Source: Adiantum capillus-veneris
Lineage: Eukaryota; Streptophyta; Polypodiopsida; Polypodiales; Pteridaceae
Direction: 5' to 3'
NCBI GenBank assembly: GCA_014529385.2
Contig: CM043968.1
Span: 130,321,018 to 130,385,017 of the forward strand
Length of the DNA stretch: 64,000 nt
Below the pieces are notes generated by a model. The model saw only the letters and a list, made by a program, of their open reading frames with translations. It had not been told where the DNA came from and made no database searches. The number at the start of each line of letters is the position of its first letter. Position 1 is the first letter of the stretch. Positions 22,661-34,402 of this stretch are shown here, one piece after another. The translations under genes and the position numbers were made by a program.

Positions 22661-25352
22661 GTTAGATTTGCAAGGGCAAGGGAAGGCATGCTATGCGTCT
22701 GTGTTGGCAGAAAGTAAGGAAGTAGGGATTCTACGGAATATTCCAGCAAATGAATTTCTTTTGGCACTTACCAGTATGTCGTCACGATTTTGCAAATTGT
22801 TTTATTAGTGGGTATCTACCCAAGATACCCTCAAACCGAAAGTCGAATACCAAAAGAAAAGTCGGGCATGCGAGGTAGGAGGAGGGATGGGGCAAGGCTT
22901 GGCGTAGATGATGGCGCATGGTCAGTTTTGCTGACAACTGAGCTGGAGTCACGAACAATTGTAAACACCGGAGGAGGGGGTGGCATGAGCAGCAGGCTAG
23001 GAAGCGAGCGCGCGACAGAGAAAGGGGGGCCTTTATTATTTTTTTAACGTTGGTTGTTGAGTTGTCGACAACATGGATGTTCGTCGGCATGGCTTATGCG
23101 AAATGCTCTCTAGAGTCGGCTAGCTCCGAGGTTCGAATTTGCCACACTGTTTGAGATTTTGGTGGTGGAGGATTTTACTTTAGGTAAGGGATCTTGTTAG
23201 ATTCTCTCCAATAAACTTGAGAAGCACGAGTAGGAAGCATCAAGAGTCATAGGTCATAAGTCTTTTAATATAACATTTCATTCCATTTCATTTCATTTCT
23301 CTCTCTATCCTATCTCCAGCTGTCATCCAGGCGGGAAATTATACGCCTGCTAAACTCAACCATGGCGCCGAATATCGAGCTCGCCTAGCTCTAGCTTGCT
23401 CCCCGAACTCGCGCGCTAGCATGCCCTTGCTGAATATCGCGTTCATTCCCTAGCCTTGCTGCTCACAATCGAGGCCTACTGCACGTCAAATTTTATCTGT
23501 TGCTGCTGCGCTCTGAAGGCCGGCCCGCTTCTCGATGCCGCTGTTGGGCTTTTGAATTTGAAGCTGTTCGACGTCCTGACTAGCTGGCGCTGGTGTGGAG
23601 GGTATTGAAGACCGCATGTTGCGCGTGCTGCCATTTCCAGCCTTCGAATTCAGATTTAGCACGTCCAGCTGGCCTTCGAGTTCGATTTAATTAGCAGGTA
23701 TACTCACCGGTGTTTTTTATCCGTCGTCAGATCCCTTCACTGTGCACACACAAACCCCTTGCTCTTGGCTCTTGCAGCTGTCCCTCTGCAGCACTAGCTC
23801 TCCTTGGCAATCCTCAACACCTCAACCAGCTCCTTTGCAATGGGCAGCCATCCTATCTCCAGTATCATGCACTCCTTTTGTAGACTCTGGCACACTTGTC
23901 ACCACTAATGGCTCTCAATTCATAGCTCGCCTCCCCTGTGTTTCCCACCTCTATCCTTCTCCGGTGCACGCTCTCTGAGCTTGATCAGTCCGAGCAGATG
24001 CCCACCGTACCCAGGCCGGTCCTCTGTAGGCCTTTATCTTTGCAGACGCTAACCCTGAGCTCGACCTCCTATACAAGGGATTCTTTTGTGTCGCCTATTG
24101 CTCGCCCAGCCTGACATTAATTTGGAGCCCTCTCTGTAGCTCGTCAGATAACTTTCTTTCTCAACACCTAGCTGGCCCTCGAGCTCTCGGACACATATCT
24201 CTCTCTCTTTCTTCTGATCCCTCTTTGATCACTCCTAGCTTCTCTCTATGGCTTCCTCTTCAACTCAGGACTTCGCCCCCTCTAATTGCTTCTCTGAGTG
24301 GCCTCGTTTGGAATCAGTAGTACACTGAGCTTGCAGAATATTAATAATCAAAACGTGAAAGTGACTCAACTTGCTCAAAGCATAATATATATATTGAGGC
24401 TTGCTCTTTAATTTCTGTGACAGAGTCTCTCGAACCTCCTCTTCAGGGCTTTCCGAGAACCTCTTCTTCAGGGCTTTCCGAGCAGCGCCTGGCGTAATTC
24501 GTTCGCTTATCAACAAGTAAAGCTTTTCATTTCAAAGCATTGCATTTTCAAGGCATTTCATTTCAAAGCATTTTTTTTCGAGAAAAAGATCCTTTAATTC
24601 GTCTTCTAGGTTCAACATGTTCAAGAATTCAAGTGTATTCAACATTTAAAAGATAGGGAACTACAAGATATGAAGAAACTACAGCACGAGGACATAGACA
24701 AGGGATTGAACTTTGCTTTCATTTGCATCGACTCTCCTTGGATAATGTGTACTTCAAACAACATGACCTTTTAGTTCCCTGGTTTCGATCAAAACTTCTC
24801 GCTACTAAAAATCTCTAACATGTTTAACTCAAAATATAATGGCAAAGCTAAAAGTTTAGAAAACGTGGATGGCCATTGTAACACCTGTCACACTCGGTTG
24901 TGCAATTGTGCTTATGAAAATTGGACTCAATATCTCACATATCCCTTAATCCCACACATTGATCCTTAGCTATCTACGTGCATAGTACATTTTTTGGTAA
25001 AGCCAAGGTATCTAACTATCTATATTGATGACACTACTGCTTGGTATTTAAATTTAGGAATGCTATTAGTGAAGAAAGATTTGTCTCTAGCTTGTAGATT
25101 ACTACAAGATTTCCTATCTTGGAACCCAAAGTATTTCTCACGATGTTCTGCAATATAGATTCTACCTTTTGTTGAGCCTCTTACCTGCAAGAAAAATTGT
25201 TACATGTGTTCTTCCACCACTCTTTCCTGGGGGTGAACCATGCTTTTTGTATCCCTTGGTTACAATGGAGGACTTTAATTGATTTTAGTTTTCTCGTAGT
25301 GTTACCCTTATCAACTCTCTATTTTTGTGTGTCAATCTGTTTTTTTTAACAG
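22350..25352. other. Three-kilobase stretch without a supported gene
   Basis: Contains a (CT)n tract (22593-22658) and a possible SINE (about 23083-23230). The GC-richer stretch 23300-24260 shows only short unrelated open frames. If the Tnp2-like genes downstream belong to one transposon, part of this may be its 5' region; at 25330-25352 a T-rich run ending in AACAG looks like a splice acceptor before the transposase ATG. Confidence 0.45.
23083..23230 (+). mobile_element. Possible tRNA-derived SINE
   Basis: TGGCTTATGCG near 23088 (A-box-like) and GAGGTTCGAATTTGCC near 23128 (B-box-like) are spaced as in a tRNA gene. No cloverleaf is seen and the 3' end is uncertain. Confidence 0.3.
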
Positions 25353-26704
25353 CTATGAGTTCGACTTTGTCTTGGAAGTGCTCTTGCAATTATTTATGTA
25401 GACATTCTTCTAGTGGTTGGGCTTTGGTGACCAAGAGGACTTTTTATCAACATCGACAACAAGACTCCCTAGGAAAGCTTCATCCCTCAGTAAATAAAAG
25501 AAGAAGAGTCCAATCGGAGCCCATCTCTCATGATACAGCTCCATTGCATCATGTTCCCATCATCGAAGCAACGCCTTCAACTCTAGAGGCATCCTCTTCC
25601 CAAATTGAGAGAGAATCAAGGAGTGTTGAGAAGCTTGATCGGAGCATCCAATGCACTTGCACATTGTATTGTGGAGGAGGTCGTCAAGTGCACTTGTCTA
25701 CTTACTATCGACATCAAGATCTCATACGCAAATATGAGAGCTTTAAAAAAACTTTTGGCCTATCAAATCTATCTGAAGTTGGTGACATGCATCTTATAGC
25801 TAATGCCCAACCAGACGAAGGAGCCACTCTTACCTCTTTGGAGCTACCTTGTGAGGAGGAGCTAGTTAATGATGAGGATAACATAGACATCCATGAGAGT
25901 CAGGAGGATGAGTATCGACTCCCAATTGGTGTTCAAGATAAAATGTTACGCTTGCTCTTTGGCGACTTTGGGGGGCCAAGAGTCACTCACAATTCTTTCA
26001 AAAGAAGTCTGGCTAAAATGCTAGTCCAACTTCCATCTACATGGGATGGTGACCTTGGGGGTATTCAAGTTCCAGCATGTTGGGATCAAATGCAAACCAT
26101 GCTTAAAGGCCTTGGAATGGTTAATGCTCGACGCTATCGTATCTGCACAGGAAATCTAGGAGTAAAACATCCACCACAGCTTCTTCAACCAAGCATAGAG
26201 GATAACTATGTAGGAGAAATTCCAAGATGTGTATGCAATGCTGGATCCACTTCTAGAAAGTTTAAGAGGGATTGCTCCAAGTGTTGTGAGAAGTGTCCGA
26301 TTTGCGAAAAGACAAGAAAGTCTTTGCTTTCTTTTGATTATATTCCGATCGGTCCTCAGTTATAGCTTCTGACGAAGAGTAGTACCTACTGTCATGAGTT
26401 GCTAAATCTATGGCGTCACAAACATAGATGGGACAACGCATCTGCACTCAACAATGAATAGAGGATCATCGATTTTTGGGATGGAACAAAGTTTCAAGAA
26501 GTGAAGGACTTCTGGAATCCAAGTACATCATATGAACTGCCTGTGGTTTGCTCAAATTCAGCATGTAAAAAGTGCTACACTACATTTCCAGTCTTTAAAC
26601 GCCATCCAACACTACAAACCGGATGGGATGCTGCGAATGAAGTATATAACTTTATCTGCATTGAGTGCTTCCAGGACATCAAATGTCGCAAGAAAATTGA
26701 AGTG

Positions 26705-26777
26705 GTGAGTTTGACTTCTCTTTTAGAGGTTCCTTTTGCATTCTGCTTATGTGTAATATATGTCATCATTTGGTTAG
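26705..26777 (+). other. Intron 1 of the transposase gene
   Basis: GTGAGT donor and TTGGTTAG acceptor, 73 nt. Removing it joins KKIEV to GDPRN in phase 0 and restores the frame carrying HWDGF. Confidence 0.75.
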
Positions 26778-27885
26778 GGTGATCCTCGCAATATAGCAAT
26801 TTTACTACATTGGGACGGCTTTCAAACGTCAAAGACAACCCAAAAGAGCTGTGGTGTTGTGGAAATATCGCTGCTTAATGTTGGATGTAGTTCTTCCATA
26901 GATGTTTTACCAGTTTTGTTTATTCCGCAAAATTGCAAAAAGATTATAAAAAGTTCAGGAGATGTATTTGGAACATTTCTAACTCCATTGGTGGATGAAC
27001 TTGAAAGCTTATTTTTGGATGGGATAGATGTATTATATGAGTATCCACTAGACAGGATTTTCGACAATCCACAAGGGTTTTCCAAGTCTTGCAAGATACG
27101 TGCACTGCTCATGATGGTTACTGGCGACCATCCGGCTCAGTGCAAAATAGGTCTACTCAAGAATGGAGGACAAGAGTTTTGTCGTCGTGATAAAGCTCAG
27201 GCAACTTTGGTAAGAGATGCCACCAGGCCTGATGGACGATATGTCTATGATGGAAATCGCTACCAGGCAAGATATCCACCACCACAACGAACATTTGAGG
27301 AGATGAAATCTGCCTTAGAAGAGGCCAAGCGTTGCTGCACACAAGCAGAGAAGGAAGCAGCATGGAAACAAGCAGGCCTATCAGGCAAGTCCATACTTTG
27401 GAGACTCTCTGACTTATATGGATTTGATATATCTCTTGATTGTGTGTATGATGTTATGCACACTTTAGTATTAAACGTCTTCAAGAAATATATTGCTCAG
27501 TTATTTGAAAGCTCTAACAACGCTCTTAAGAAAGAGATAGATTCAGCAGTGTCTTCACTTACAAAGGATGTGCCCAACACTATCCGCTACGGAAGGTGGC
27601 CAAACTCTCCCAGTAACTACTTTGAGTGCTTCAAAGCTGAAGAGAATCAAAAGTTTATTCAATGGTGCCTTCCATATATCCTAAAAACTGTAAATGGTAT
27701 TTCGCCAGAAATGCATGTTTTGGGAACTCTCTTGGTAGATATAGCTCATAGCTTTTATAACTACAGTAGAGATCATGGTTGGTCCATGGAGGATATTAGA
27801 ATTATGAAGATACTACTGCAATCTTGGAGAGTTCGAAGGGAAGAGGCATTTGGGGCTAATTCATCACCTTTAGAGCATATCGCCG

Positions 27886-27969
27886 GTATATATATTTCTC
27901 TCATTTTTGAGAGTTACATGGTTTTGCTATGTGTGTGAGCATAACTATTTATTTCCATTTTGATTGTAG
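27886..27969 (+). other. Intron 2 of the transposase gene
   Basis: GTATAT donor, TTGTAG acceptor, 84 nt, phase 1. Splicing joins EHIA to GNGELLDD and removes the stop in the intron. Confidence 0.75.
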
Positions 27970-29417
27970 GTAATGGTGAGCTTCTTGACGATATAATTCG
28001 GCATGGGCTACATGATCGTTATTGGTGCTACATATTCGAGCGTCTTGTGAAGATCTATAGCACCATCAAGACCAATAATCTCAGCGATGAGGCATCATTC
28101 GTCCAATTCTATTTGAGGAAGTTTTTCACTAAAGTTTTTCAATCTGTCCGCTCTGACAACGATGGTCTCTTACCTGATCAAAGATTCTTGAGAGATCTAC
28201 ATTCCTCAATGAGTGGACTTAGCAATGTCCCATGTAATGAAGGCCAATTGCATGAGTGTTCTGCACATCATATGGATGGGCTCTTAGTTGTTTCATCGGT
28301 GGCCAAGGCAAGATCCCTGTGGAATGCTCTCTTGAAATATGGCCATAGTGCACCTTGTATTGATTGTCTTCTTTTGAAGGGAATTTGTATATCAAGGAAA
28401 AGATGCATCTATCGAGAGCCATCAACTGAGGAGTCCATATTTTTAAAGAGGTTTTGGAATATGAAAGAGAGCTTTCCAATTGCAGATTTAAAGATATACG
28501 AAAAGGTAATGTACAGAGGAGAAATATATAAAGTTGGCTCCCATGTGGTAGTGAGAGCTAAGGATACAAATAGTATGTCAGATAAACGCGGACATTGGAA
28601 GGCTTGTATCACCTCTCTATTCTCAATGCAGTTCAATGGGAAGTCTATGCTTTTCTTTGGAGGAAGATACTACAGACAATGCATCGTAGGTGATGATGAC
28701 TCTGAAAGGTTACTCATTGATGCAATCACAGGAATGAGTGTCCTTGAGAAGACACCAATGCCCTTTACATGGGATTGTATCCAACCTATTTACTCTCTTC
28801 TTCATAAATTTATACCAATGTCACTACCTAAAAGCCAAAAGCTCATTGCCTATGAAGTAAAGGACTTGAAGCACAGAGATAGATTGCTTATGGAAGGACA
28901 ATGTGGGAATGTTCCTTTATGGTTAGAGGAACAAGATATAGTGAGAGTTTCTATGAATAGTGGACTTGAAAAAGTCTTTCAACATGCTGTGGTAAGGGAA
29001 TCAAATCCTGAGGAAAAATTGGCAAGACTTGCCATCTTGAAGCCTGATGTACATCCAAGAAATACGTGGACTATTCACACCGAAGAAGATCATTGGAGAA
29101 GTTGGGATAGCTGTCATATTCTAATAAAAAATTGGACTGTGATAAGACAAAAAAAAGTTACAAAACCTGGTGTGCTTGAACAATGGATACCTATTATGTG
29201 GCGATCTCCATGATGTATAAGCATTTGTATCTACTATTTTATTCAGGACTCTCTTTAAAGTTGATTCTACACAAAAACTTTCTCTCTTTTGTGATGTGTA
29301 AGAATTTTGATTGAAAACTCTTTAAAATTGATTTTATGTTGTTTTGTTTCAGTTATTTGATTTGAATTTATAAATATTGTATCGTAAATATGATTTTGTT
29401 ACTTTGTCAGGGCAAGT

Positions 29418-30428
29418 ATGAGTTGCCCACAATCATTGTTACAACAGCTACTAGGAGGATCTAGTGAAGAGGCTATTAAAACTCTCAATGTGTGGAGAGC
29501 AAATTATTCTGGAAATAAGAGGGTAACTTCGGATCCCTCTAGCATCGCTGCAATCAGTGATCTACCTAGATATGATCCTGTTGTGTATGATCAGATTTTT
29601 AGGACACCACCACCAAAATTGAGAGAGAAAAATAAGTTGTATGGTCGAGATTTTCTCTTAAAACAGCATCCTGAGCAATATAGAGTATTATATGTCAATT
29701 ATGGAGAGGTGAGAAAGTGGTTTGCTAAAGGAGAAGCCATTGGTGATCTTCGTAACAACAATGAGCGAAAGAATGTAGTTTTGAGGATCATTAAAGAGAA
29801 TATAGCAACGCTCAAGGCCATCACAATAGATGGTGTGGCTTATCCATGGAAGGAGGAAGATTTATACACATGGTGTATCAAGTCATTAGCGGCAAAACGT
29901 AAGTGGAGCAAAAAGAAGACAAGCCAAGAGACACTTTGCTCAACCAACTCCATGGTACAGTAATTTATGTTGAGCCTATACTTGTTTTGACATGTTTGCA
30001 AGTTTGTTTAATAATATTTAGAATTATAGGTCTTATGTATGGATGATGATAATATAACAACTGAGCACAAGGATGAGAAAGATGATCAAGAAGGAGAGCT
30101 TCATGCAACAGTGAGTACATATTCTTTTATGACAGGGGTTTTATTTGATTTGTTATATGTTATTCACATTAAACTTCTTTCAGATTGAGAGTTCTCATGT
30201 TGATGAGCAAGTGACGAAGTTTGTTGTCGATGATAAAGCTGATGATATATCAAATCGTGTAGGTTCTTTTGTGCTATGACATTTAAATTATTTATGCTCC
30301 CTATGAGGTAGTAATAAGTTTACTTTATTTATGTTTCTTTTTTGTGAATGTAGAAAGATGAGGATGTGTACATTCCTGATATGTCATGGATGGAAGAGGA
30401 TGATCCAAAAAGTGCTTATGAGGTTTGT

Positions 30429-30483
<55 letters not shown>

Positions 30484-31446
30484 TGAAGATCATGTTTTCT
30501 TTACAATTGTATAGGAGTATCAACATTTTATAAGAGATGAAAGCTCAAAAGTCTCATTACAAGGAAAAGAGACACATATAGATCATGAGGGGGGTGGCAA
30601 TGGTGATAATGTGACGAAAAAGGTTTGATTGTAAAAACCTTATCTGTTGATGAGATTCATGTTATATTTTAGTTATGTAGTGTCTTTATTGATTTTTATT
30701 CGTGAGAAAATGAAGGATAAAAGTTTAAGCGAGTCTTGTGCTGCGGATGATATGGATGCGAGCTCTAGGAAAAGCAATCGAAAGAGAAAGGTATACTTAA
30801 TTTTCTCATTATCTTACTTAGAGTTAGTGTGATGCTCTTCTTAGCATTTTAAGTTATTGAGTCATTTTTATTTTAAAAGGTTACAAGTAAGCTAAAAGAT
30901 TTGTTAGAAAAAAAAGACAAAGCTTCCAAGGCGGCAAAACATAAGATAAAGGTAATTACTTAGGATTTCATTTAAGAATAGTCTTTGATTGCTTATAAAT
31001 AACTTTATTACTTCAATGGTATAGGAGTCCTTAAGAGAAGATGGTGGAGAGAAGTCTCTTATGGAAATCAAGGTGTGTTTTAGATCATATGAAGTCTTGC
31101 TTGCATTAGTTTTTTACACATGAGAAAGATATAGCATTTTAGAATCTTACACTTGCATCATTTTTTTTTGTAGGCAAGAACATTGTCTACTAGAGACAAA
31201 GAAGTCATTCTAATGAAGTGGCTTCATACTCAAAAAGTGGAAGAGATCTACCAATTGATCAAGCCCACTTACTGTGCTTTGAAGAAGACACATTCATTCT
31301 TTGGTAGGAAAGTGAATGACACTACTTCCTCAACAATGTGTGAGGACTTAGTGGCATGGCTCTTAGTTGAAGGAGTAGTGCATATCGATTTTTCAAAGCT
31401 TGGTGTTTTAACTTTAAAAGACGTTCATTTGTGTAATGATGATTAA
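29418..31446 (+). CDS. Unrecognised nine-exon gene, all introns phase 0
   Basis: I do not recognise the family. Inferred exons: 29418-29954, 30030-30110, 30184-30258, 30354-30422, 30515-30622, 30716-30790, 30880-30951, 31025-31072 and 31174-31446, totalling 445 residues. Every exon length is a multiple of three and each of the eight introns (73-101 nt) has GT-AG ends and lies in phase 0. Exon 1 (179 residues) is basic and helical (RTPPPKLREKNKLYGRDF). Exons 2-8 are short (16-36 codons) and encode acidic or lysine-rich, probably disordered segments. The last exon (90 residues) is compact and hydrophobic (EDLVAWLLVEGVVHIDF). No premature stop is present once spliced. It starts 204 bp after the transposase stop on the same strand, so it may be the transposon's second gene, as in two-gene CACTA elements. 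Confidence 0.65.
30429..30481 (+). repeat. (TC)n microsatellite inside an intron
   Basis: About 26 TC units fill much of the 92 nt intron between exons 4 and 5 of the nine-exon gene, immediately after the donor. The acceptor TTGTATAG remains intact. Confidence 0.85.
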
Positions 31447-31559
31447 GTAATGTATCTAAATGGACATTCTCAATGGTTGTTGATTTCCAATGTGTATTAG
31501 CTTGAGGTCAAATGACTAATATGCTTTATGTTTAGATGAGTACTCTCAATTAACTTCAT

Positions 31560-31945
31560 GTATGAAATTGACAAGTGATCTTGAATTCTCTTGATTCATC
31601 TAGCAATTATTTACTAATTGACTTACTAGTTGGATATTGTAGTTGCTACATGGATTACTACTTCTTGCTTTGAAGTTACTAGATGAATTACTATTTCATA
31701 TATTTGAGTTGCTAGATATATTGCTAGTTTCATAACACATCTCAAACTAGTAAGTGAGATTGCTCTCTTGATTCATCTAGCAATTATCTTACCATATAGC
31801 TACTCAACTTACTATATGGTAAGAAAATTACTACTTGAAGCATCTAGGAGTATTCTCACGCTTACTAGTTTGCACTTTTGCTAGATGTGTGTATTGAAAC
31901 TAGTAATATATCTAGCAATTATATATTTTTTGCCATATGGTAAGC
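31560..31945. repeat. Array of TTGCTAGAT / ATCTAGCAA / ACTAGT motifs, candidate transposon subterminal region
   Basis: Starts about 110 bp after the last exon of the nine-exon gene. Visible copies include ATCTAGCAATTAT (two or three), GTTGCTAGATAT, ATTGCTAGTTTC, TTGCTAGATGTG, GTTACTAGATG, TTACCATATAGC and TACTATATGGTAAG, in both orientations. It matches the array at 16620-16940. The array stops where copia gag sequence begins. Terminal inverted repeats were not identified. Confidence 0.5.
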
Positions 31946-32799
31946 CGTCCAAAGCTCCTTGTGCAGGCCCTAACTACCTCTCGTGGAGTCTTCGCGTTTG
32001 CATGCTCCTTGAGAAAGCAGGGAACTGGGGCGTCATTTCAGGGTTGGAACCAAATCGTACCACTGTACTAGTAGGAGCAATGCTCAGCCTCCCACTCAAG
32101 ATGTCATAGATGCAAGGCTGAAGAAGGACCTTGAAGCCCGAACAGAACTTGTCCTTCATATGGGTGATCGACAAGTTCAATTAGTCAGACAGTTGAACAC
32201 ATCCAAGGAGATGTGGGACTCCTTGCAGCAACAATACCAACAGACAAATGTCGTCTCTCGGGTGACCAACAGACAAATGTCGTCTCTCGGGTGCTCCTCC
32301 ACCGAAAACTAAATGAGGTTCAACATGAAAACTACAATAGCACATAAGCATTCCTTGATGCATGGCAGCAGTTTAATGACAACCTTATGATCTCGGGGCT
32401 CATACTCCCTTGAGAGATTCAAGTCACCACATTATTGGCGGCCCTTCCAGACAGTTGGCAGTCATTTATCTCCATGCAGTCCACAAATGCGGCTTTGACC
32501 ATTAATGAGCTTTTCGCTCTTATATGCCAAGAAGACCAGCTTCGGGGACACAGTGTTTTCCCCACCAATCCAGCACCTCAGGCTTTACTTGCTGGTGCAC
32601 CAAGGTACAATCAACGGGGCAGATTTTGACAAATGGAACCCCACAATCAACGTTACACCAGACTATTTCAAAACAGTCCGTCGTCTAATGGAGATTTTGG
32701 CCGGTTTGCTTCACGCAACCGTGCTTTTGGTGGACCCTCCCAAGTGTCTCGCTTTGGTAGCACTTCAAATCAAACCAGTGGTAATTTTTCCAATGTACT
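31930..32799 (+). pseudogene. Copia gag, 5' part, decayed
   Basis: GPNYLSWSLRVCMLLEKAG at about 31965-32020 is a characteristic copia Gag N-terminal motif. Several stops follow. A 29 bp tandem duplication (32237-32265, 32266-32294) shifts the frame. Later segments read DRQVQLVRQL-like and LAALPDSWQSFISMQ, ending in an asparagine/glycine-rich stretch before the insertion at 32800. No LTR precedes it. Confidence 0.75.
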
Positions 32800-33174
32800 T
32801 GTCATAATAATCAATATCTAATTCTCCTAAATGATTTTCTCATGTTAAACTGATCATTTAATATGGGGAAGTGCCAGGGGAGAAAAAGCTAGAATATTGG
32901 TTAAGCTAGCCGGCCACGATAGGGATCCAAAGGAGGGAAAATAGGGATCCAAAGGCGGGGCCATCTGCAAAAGACCCATGTGCAACAATGGGCTAAAAAG
33001 ACCCTAAGGTTCAGCCCATTAAGACTTCCAAAATGCTAAGGTTCCAAAATTCAAAGGTTGTGTCCAAAGGTCAACCATAAGGGGAATTGGATGCTTTGTG
33101 TGTGTACAAAAAAAGTCTTCGCAATCCCTACATAGGAGGGGGCAAGCCTTGGGAGTAGGGGATGAGAGAGGCAG

Positions 33175-33263
<89 letters not shown>
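33175..33263. repeat. (CA)n microsatellite, about 44 units
   Basis: Uninterrupted CA run inside the copia-derived insertion. Confidence 0.95.
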
Positions 33264-33264
<1 letters not shown>

Positions 33265-33279
33265 GCTCCCTTTACACAA

Positions 33280-34402
33280 AGGGAATGAGGGACACATGTC
33301 AGCTCCCTAGCCCAGATGCCCACAAGGTGTACCCAATCCCTATTGGATGGCCTTGGAGGTGGACCAATGAGAATTAGGCTAGAGTAAATCTAGTTTAATT
33401 AATTTAAAAACACTTAATAAAAGAACCAATGAGAATGCTCAGCCCAATGGATTGCATGATTCCTATTGGCCAGGAGGCAAAGGGGTCCAATGAGAGTTTA
33501 GTTGAATTATTAAATTACCTAAAGCTCTCACAAAAGGGGAAAGGGGGACACATGTCAGAAGGTTATCACTTATGCTGCTTTATTGTCATTGGCTAGCTAA
33601 GGAGGTCCAATGGGAGGACAGCAAGAGCAAATAGCAAGGGGGCTCGCCCAAGAGAGAGAGGGGGCTGATTTTTGCAAGGAATTATGACAGACACACTCAC
33701 ACAATCTCATGTGTGAAGTAAAGAAGACTCTCTCTCCTTCTCAAGCTTTAATGGAAAGCTTACCACCTACTCCAAGCTTGTGAGAAGGGAGGCCTACACC
33801 AACAACTCTTGGCTTTGTGATGCAAATCCAACCAAGAGCCAAGCTTCAATGCATGCTCATCTCCTTTACCATGCTAATTACTAAGCTAAGCTATGCTAAT
33901 ATGAGTGATTATGTGAGGAGATGTACATCTTTCTCGTAAGATACTCCTTCTTCCTCTCAATCTACTCTCATACCCTGCTAGCTCTCACCATCTTCGAAGG
34001 TGTGTGAGGTCTTGGGTGTGAGACCGAGGAAAAATGATGTTGTGTTTGCTAAGTGTTTTGCTTAGTGCATGAAGCTTTCATCTTCATTGCACTAGCTAGT
34101 CTTGAAGGAACACAAAGAATTGTATTGTACAATGTCTCTCTTGATGGGAGAAACCATAATACAAAGCCTTTTGGAGGGGGGACCGGCTCCATGCAAATCT
34201 GGTCCTCAACTGTTGTCAATAGCTTAATTTCTCTCTCTTTTGAAAGTATTGTTCATGCTATCTAACTAGGTGTTATACTTTTTGTTACTCTCTCCACCAA
34301 AGCACTCTTGTAATTCTCATTAGGAATCTATTCTAATGAAATGCCCACTATGTTCATGCTAATTTCCGCTACACACAAGTTCTTAGGCCATTAAATGTTA
34401 CA
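33280..34402 (+). repeat. LTR portion of the copia-derived insertion
   Basis: Aligns with the minus-strand LTR at 18523-19720 in inverted orientation and with 11112-11697 in direct orientation. The TGTTGGGG start is missing; the CA tract occupies that place. Confidence 0.7.

Larger units (their letters stand above)
25353..29213 (+). pseudogene. Tnp2-like (CMC/CACTA-type) transposase gene, three exons, two nonsense codons
   Basis: Exons 25353-26704 (ATG 25355), 26778-27885 and 27970-29213 are joined by GT-AG introns of 73 and 84 nt, giving 1233 codons. The N-terminus is cysteine-rich (KCSCNYLC; later CSKCCEKCPICEK and CKKC). The catalytic part resembles the Tnp2 transposase family: HWDGF (D463), TGDHPAQC (D567) and YDVMH (D675), with FLTPLVDEL between. 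About residues 995-1060 (RGEIYKVGSHVVVR...FGGRYYRQC) could be a BAH-like module. Two in-frame TAG codons (26363-26365 and 26459-26461) fall in the first exon. Both could be CAG decay, so the gene is probably dead or depends on readthrough. Everything after them is open. The family is inferred from motifs. Confidence 0.7.
32800..34402 (+). mobile_element. Copia-derived insertion with 4/5 bp target duplication
   Basis: Begins TGTCATAATAATC and ends AAATGTTACA, flanked by GTACT (32795-32799) and GTACC (34403-34407). It holds the Gag/protease junction of the 18.5-22.3 kb copia family (32800-33075), a (CA)n tract (33175-33263) and the LTR (about 33280-34402), with pol deleted. It splits the copia gag: the zinc knuckle C-NF-C...H...C is read immediately after it, at 34403-34455. 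Confidence 0.7.

Noticed and set aside
33051-33377. Cysteine/valine or threonine/histidine repeat peptides
   Set aside because: Translations of the (CA)n microsatellite.
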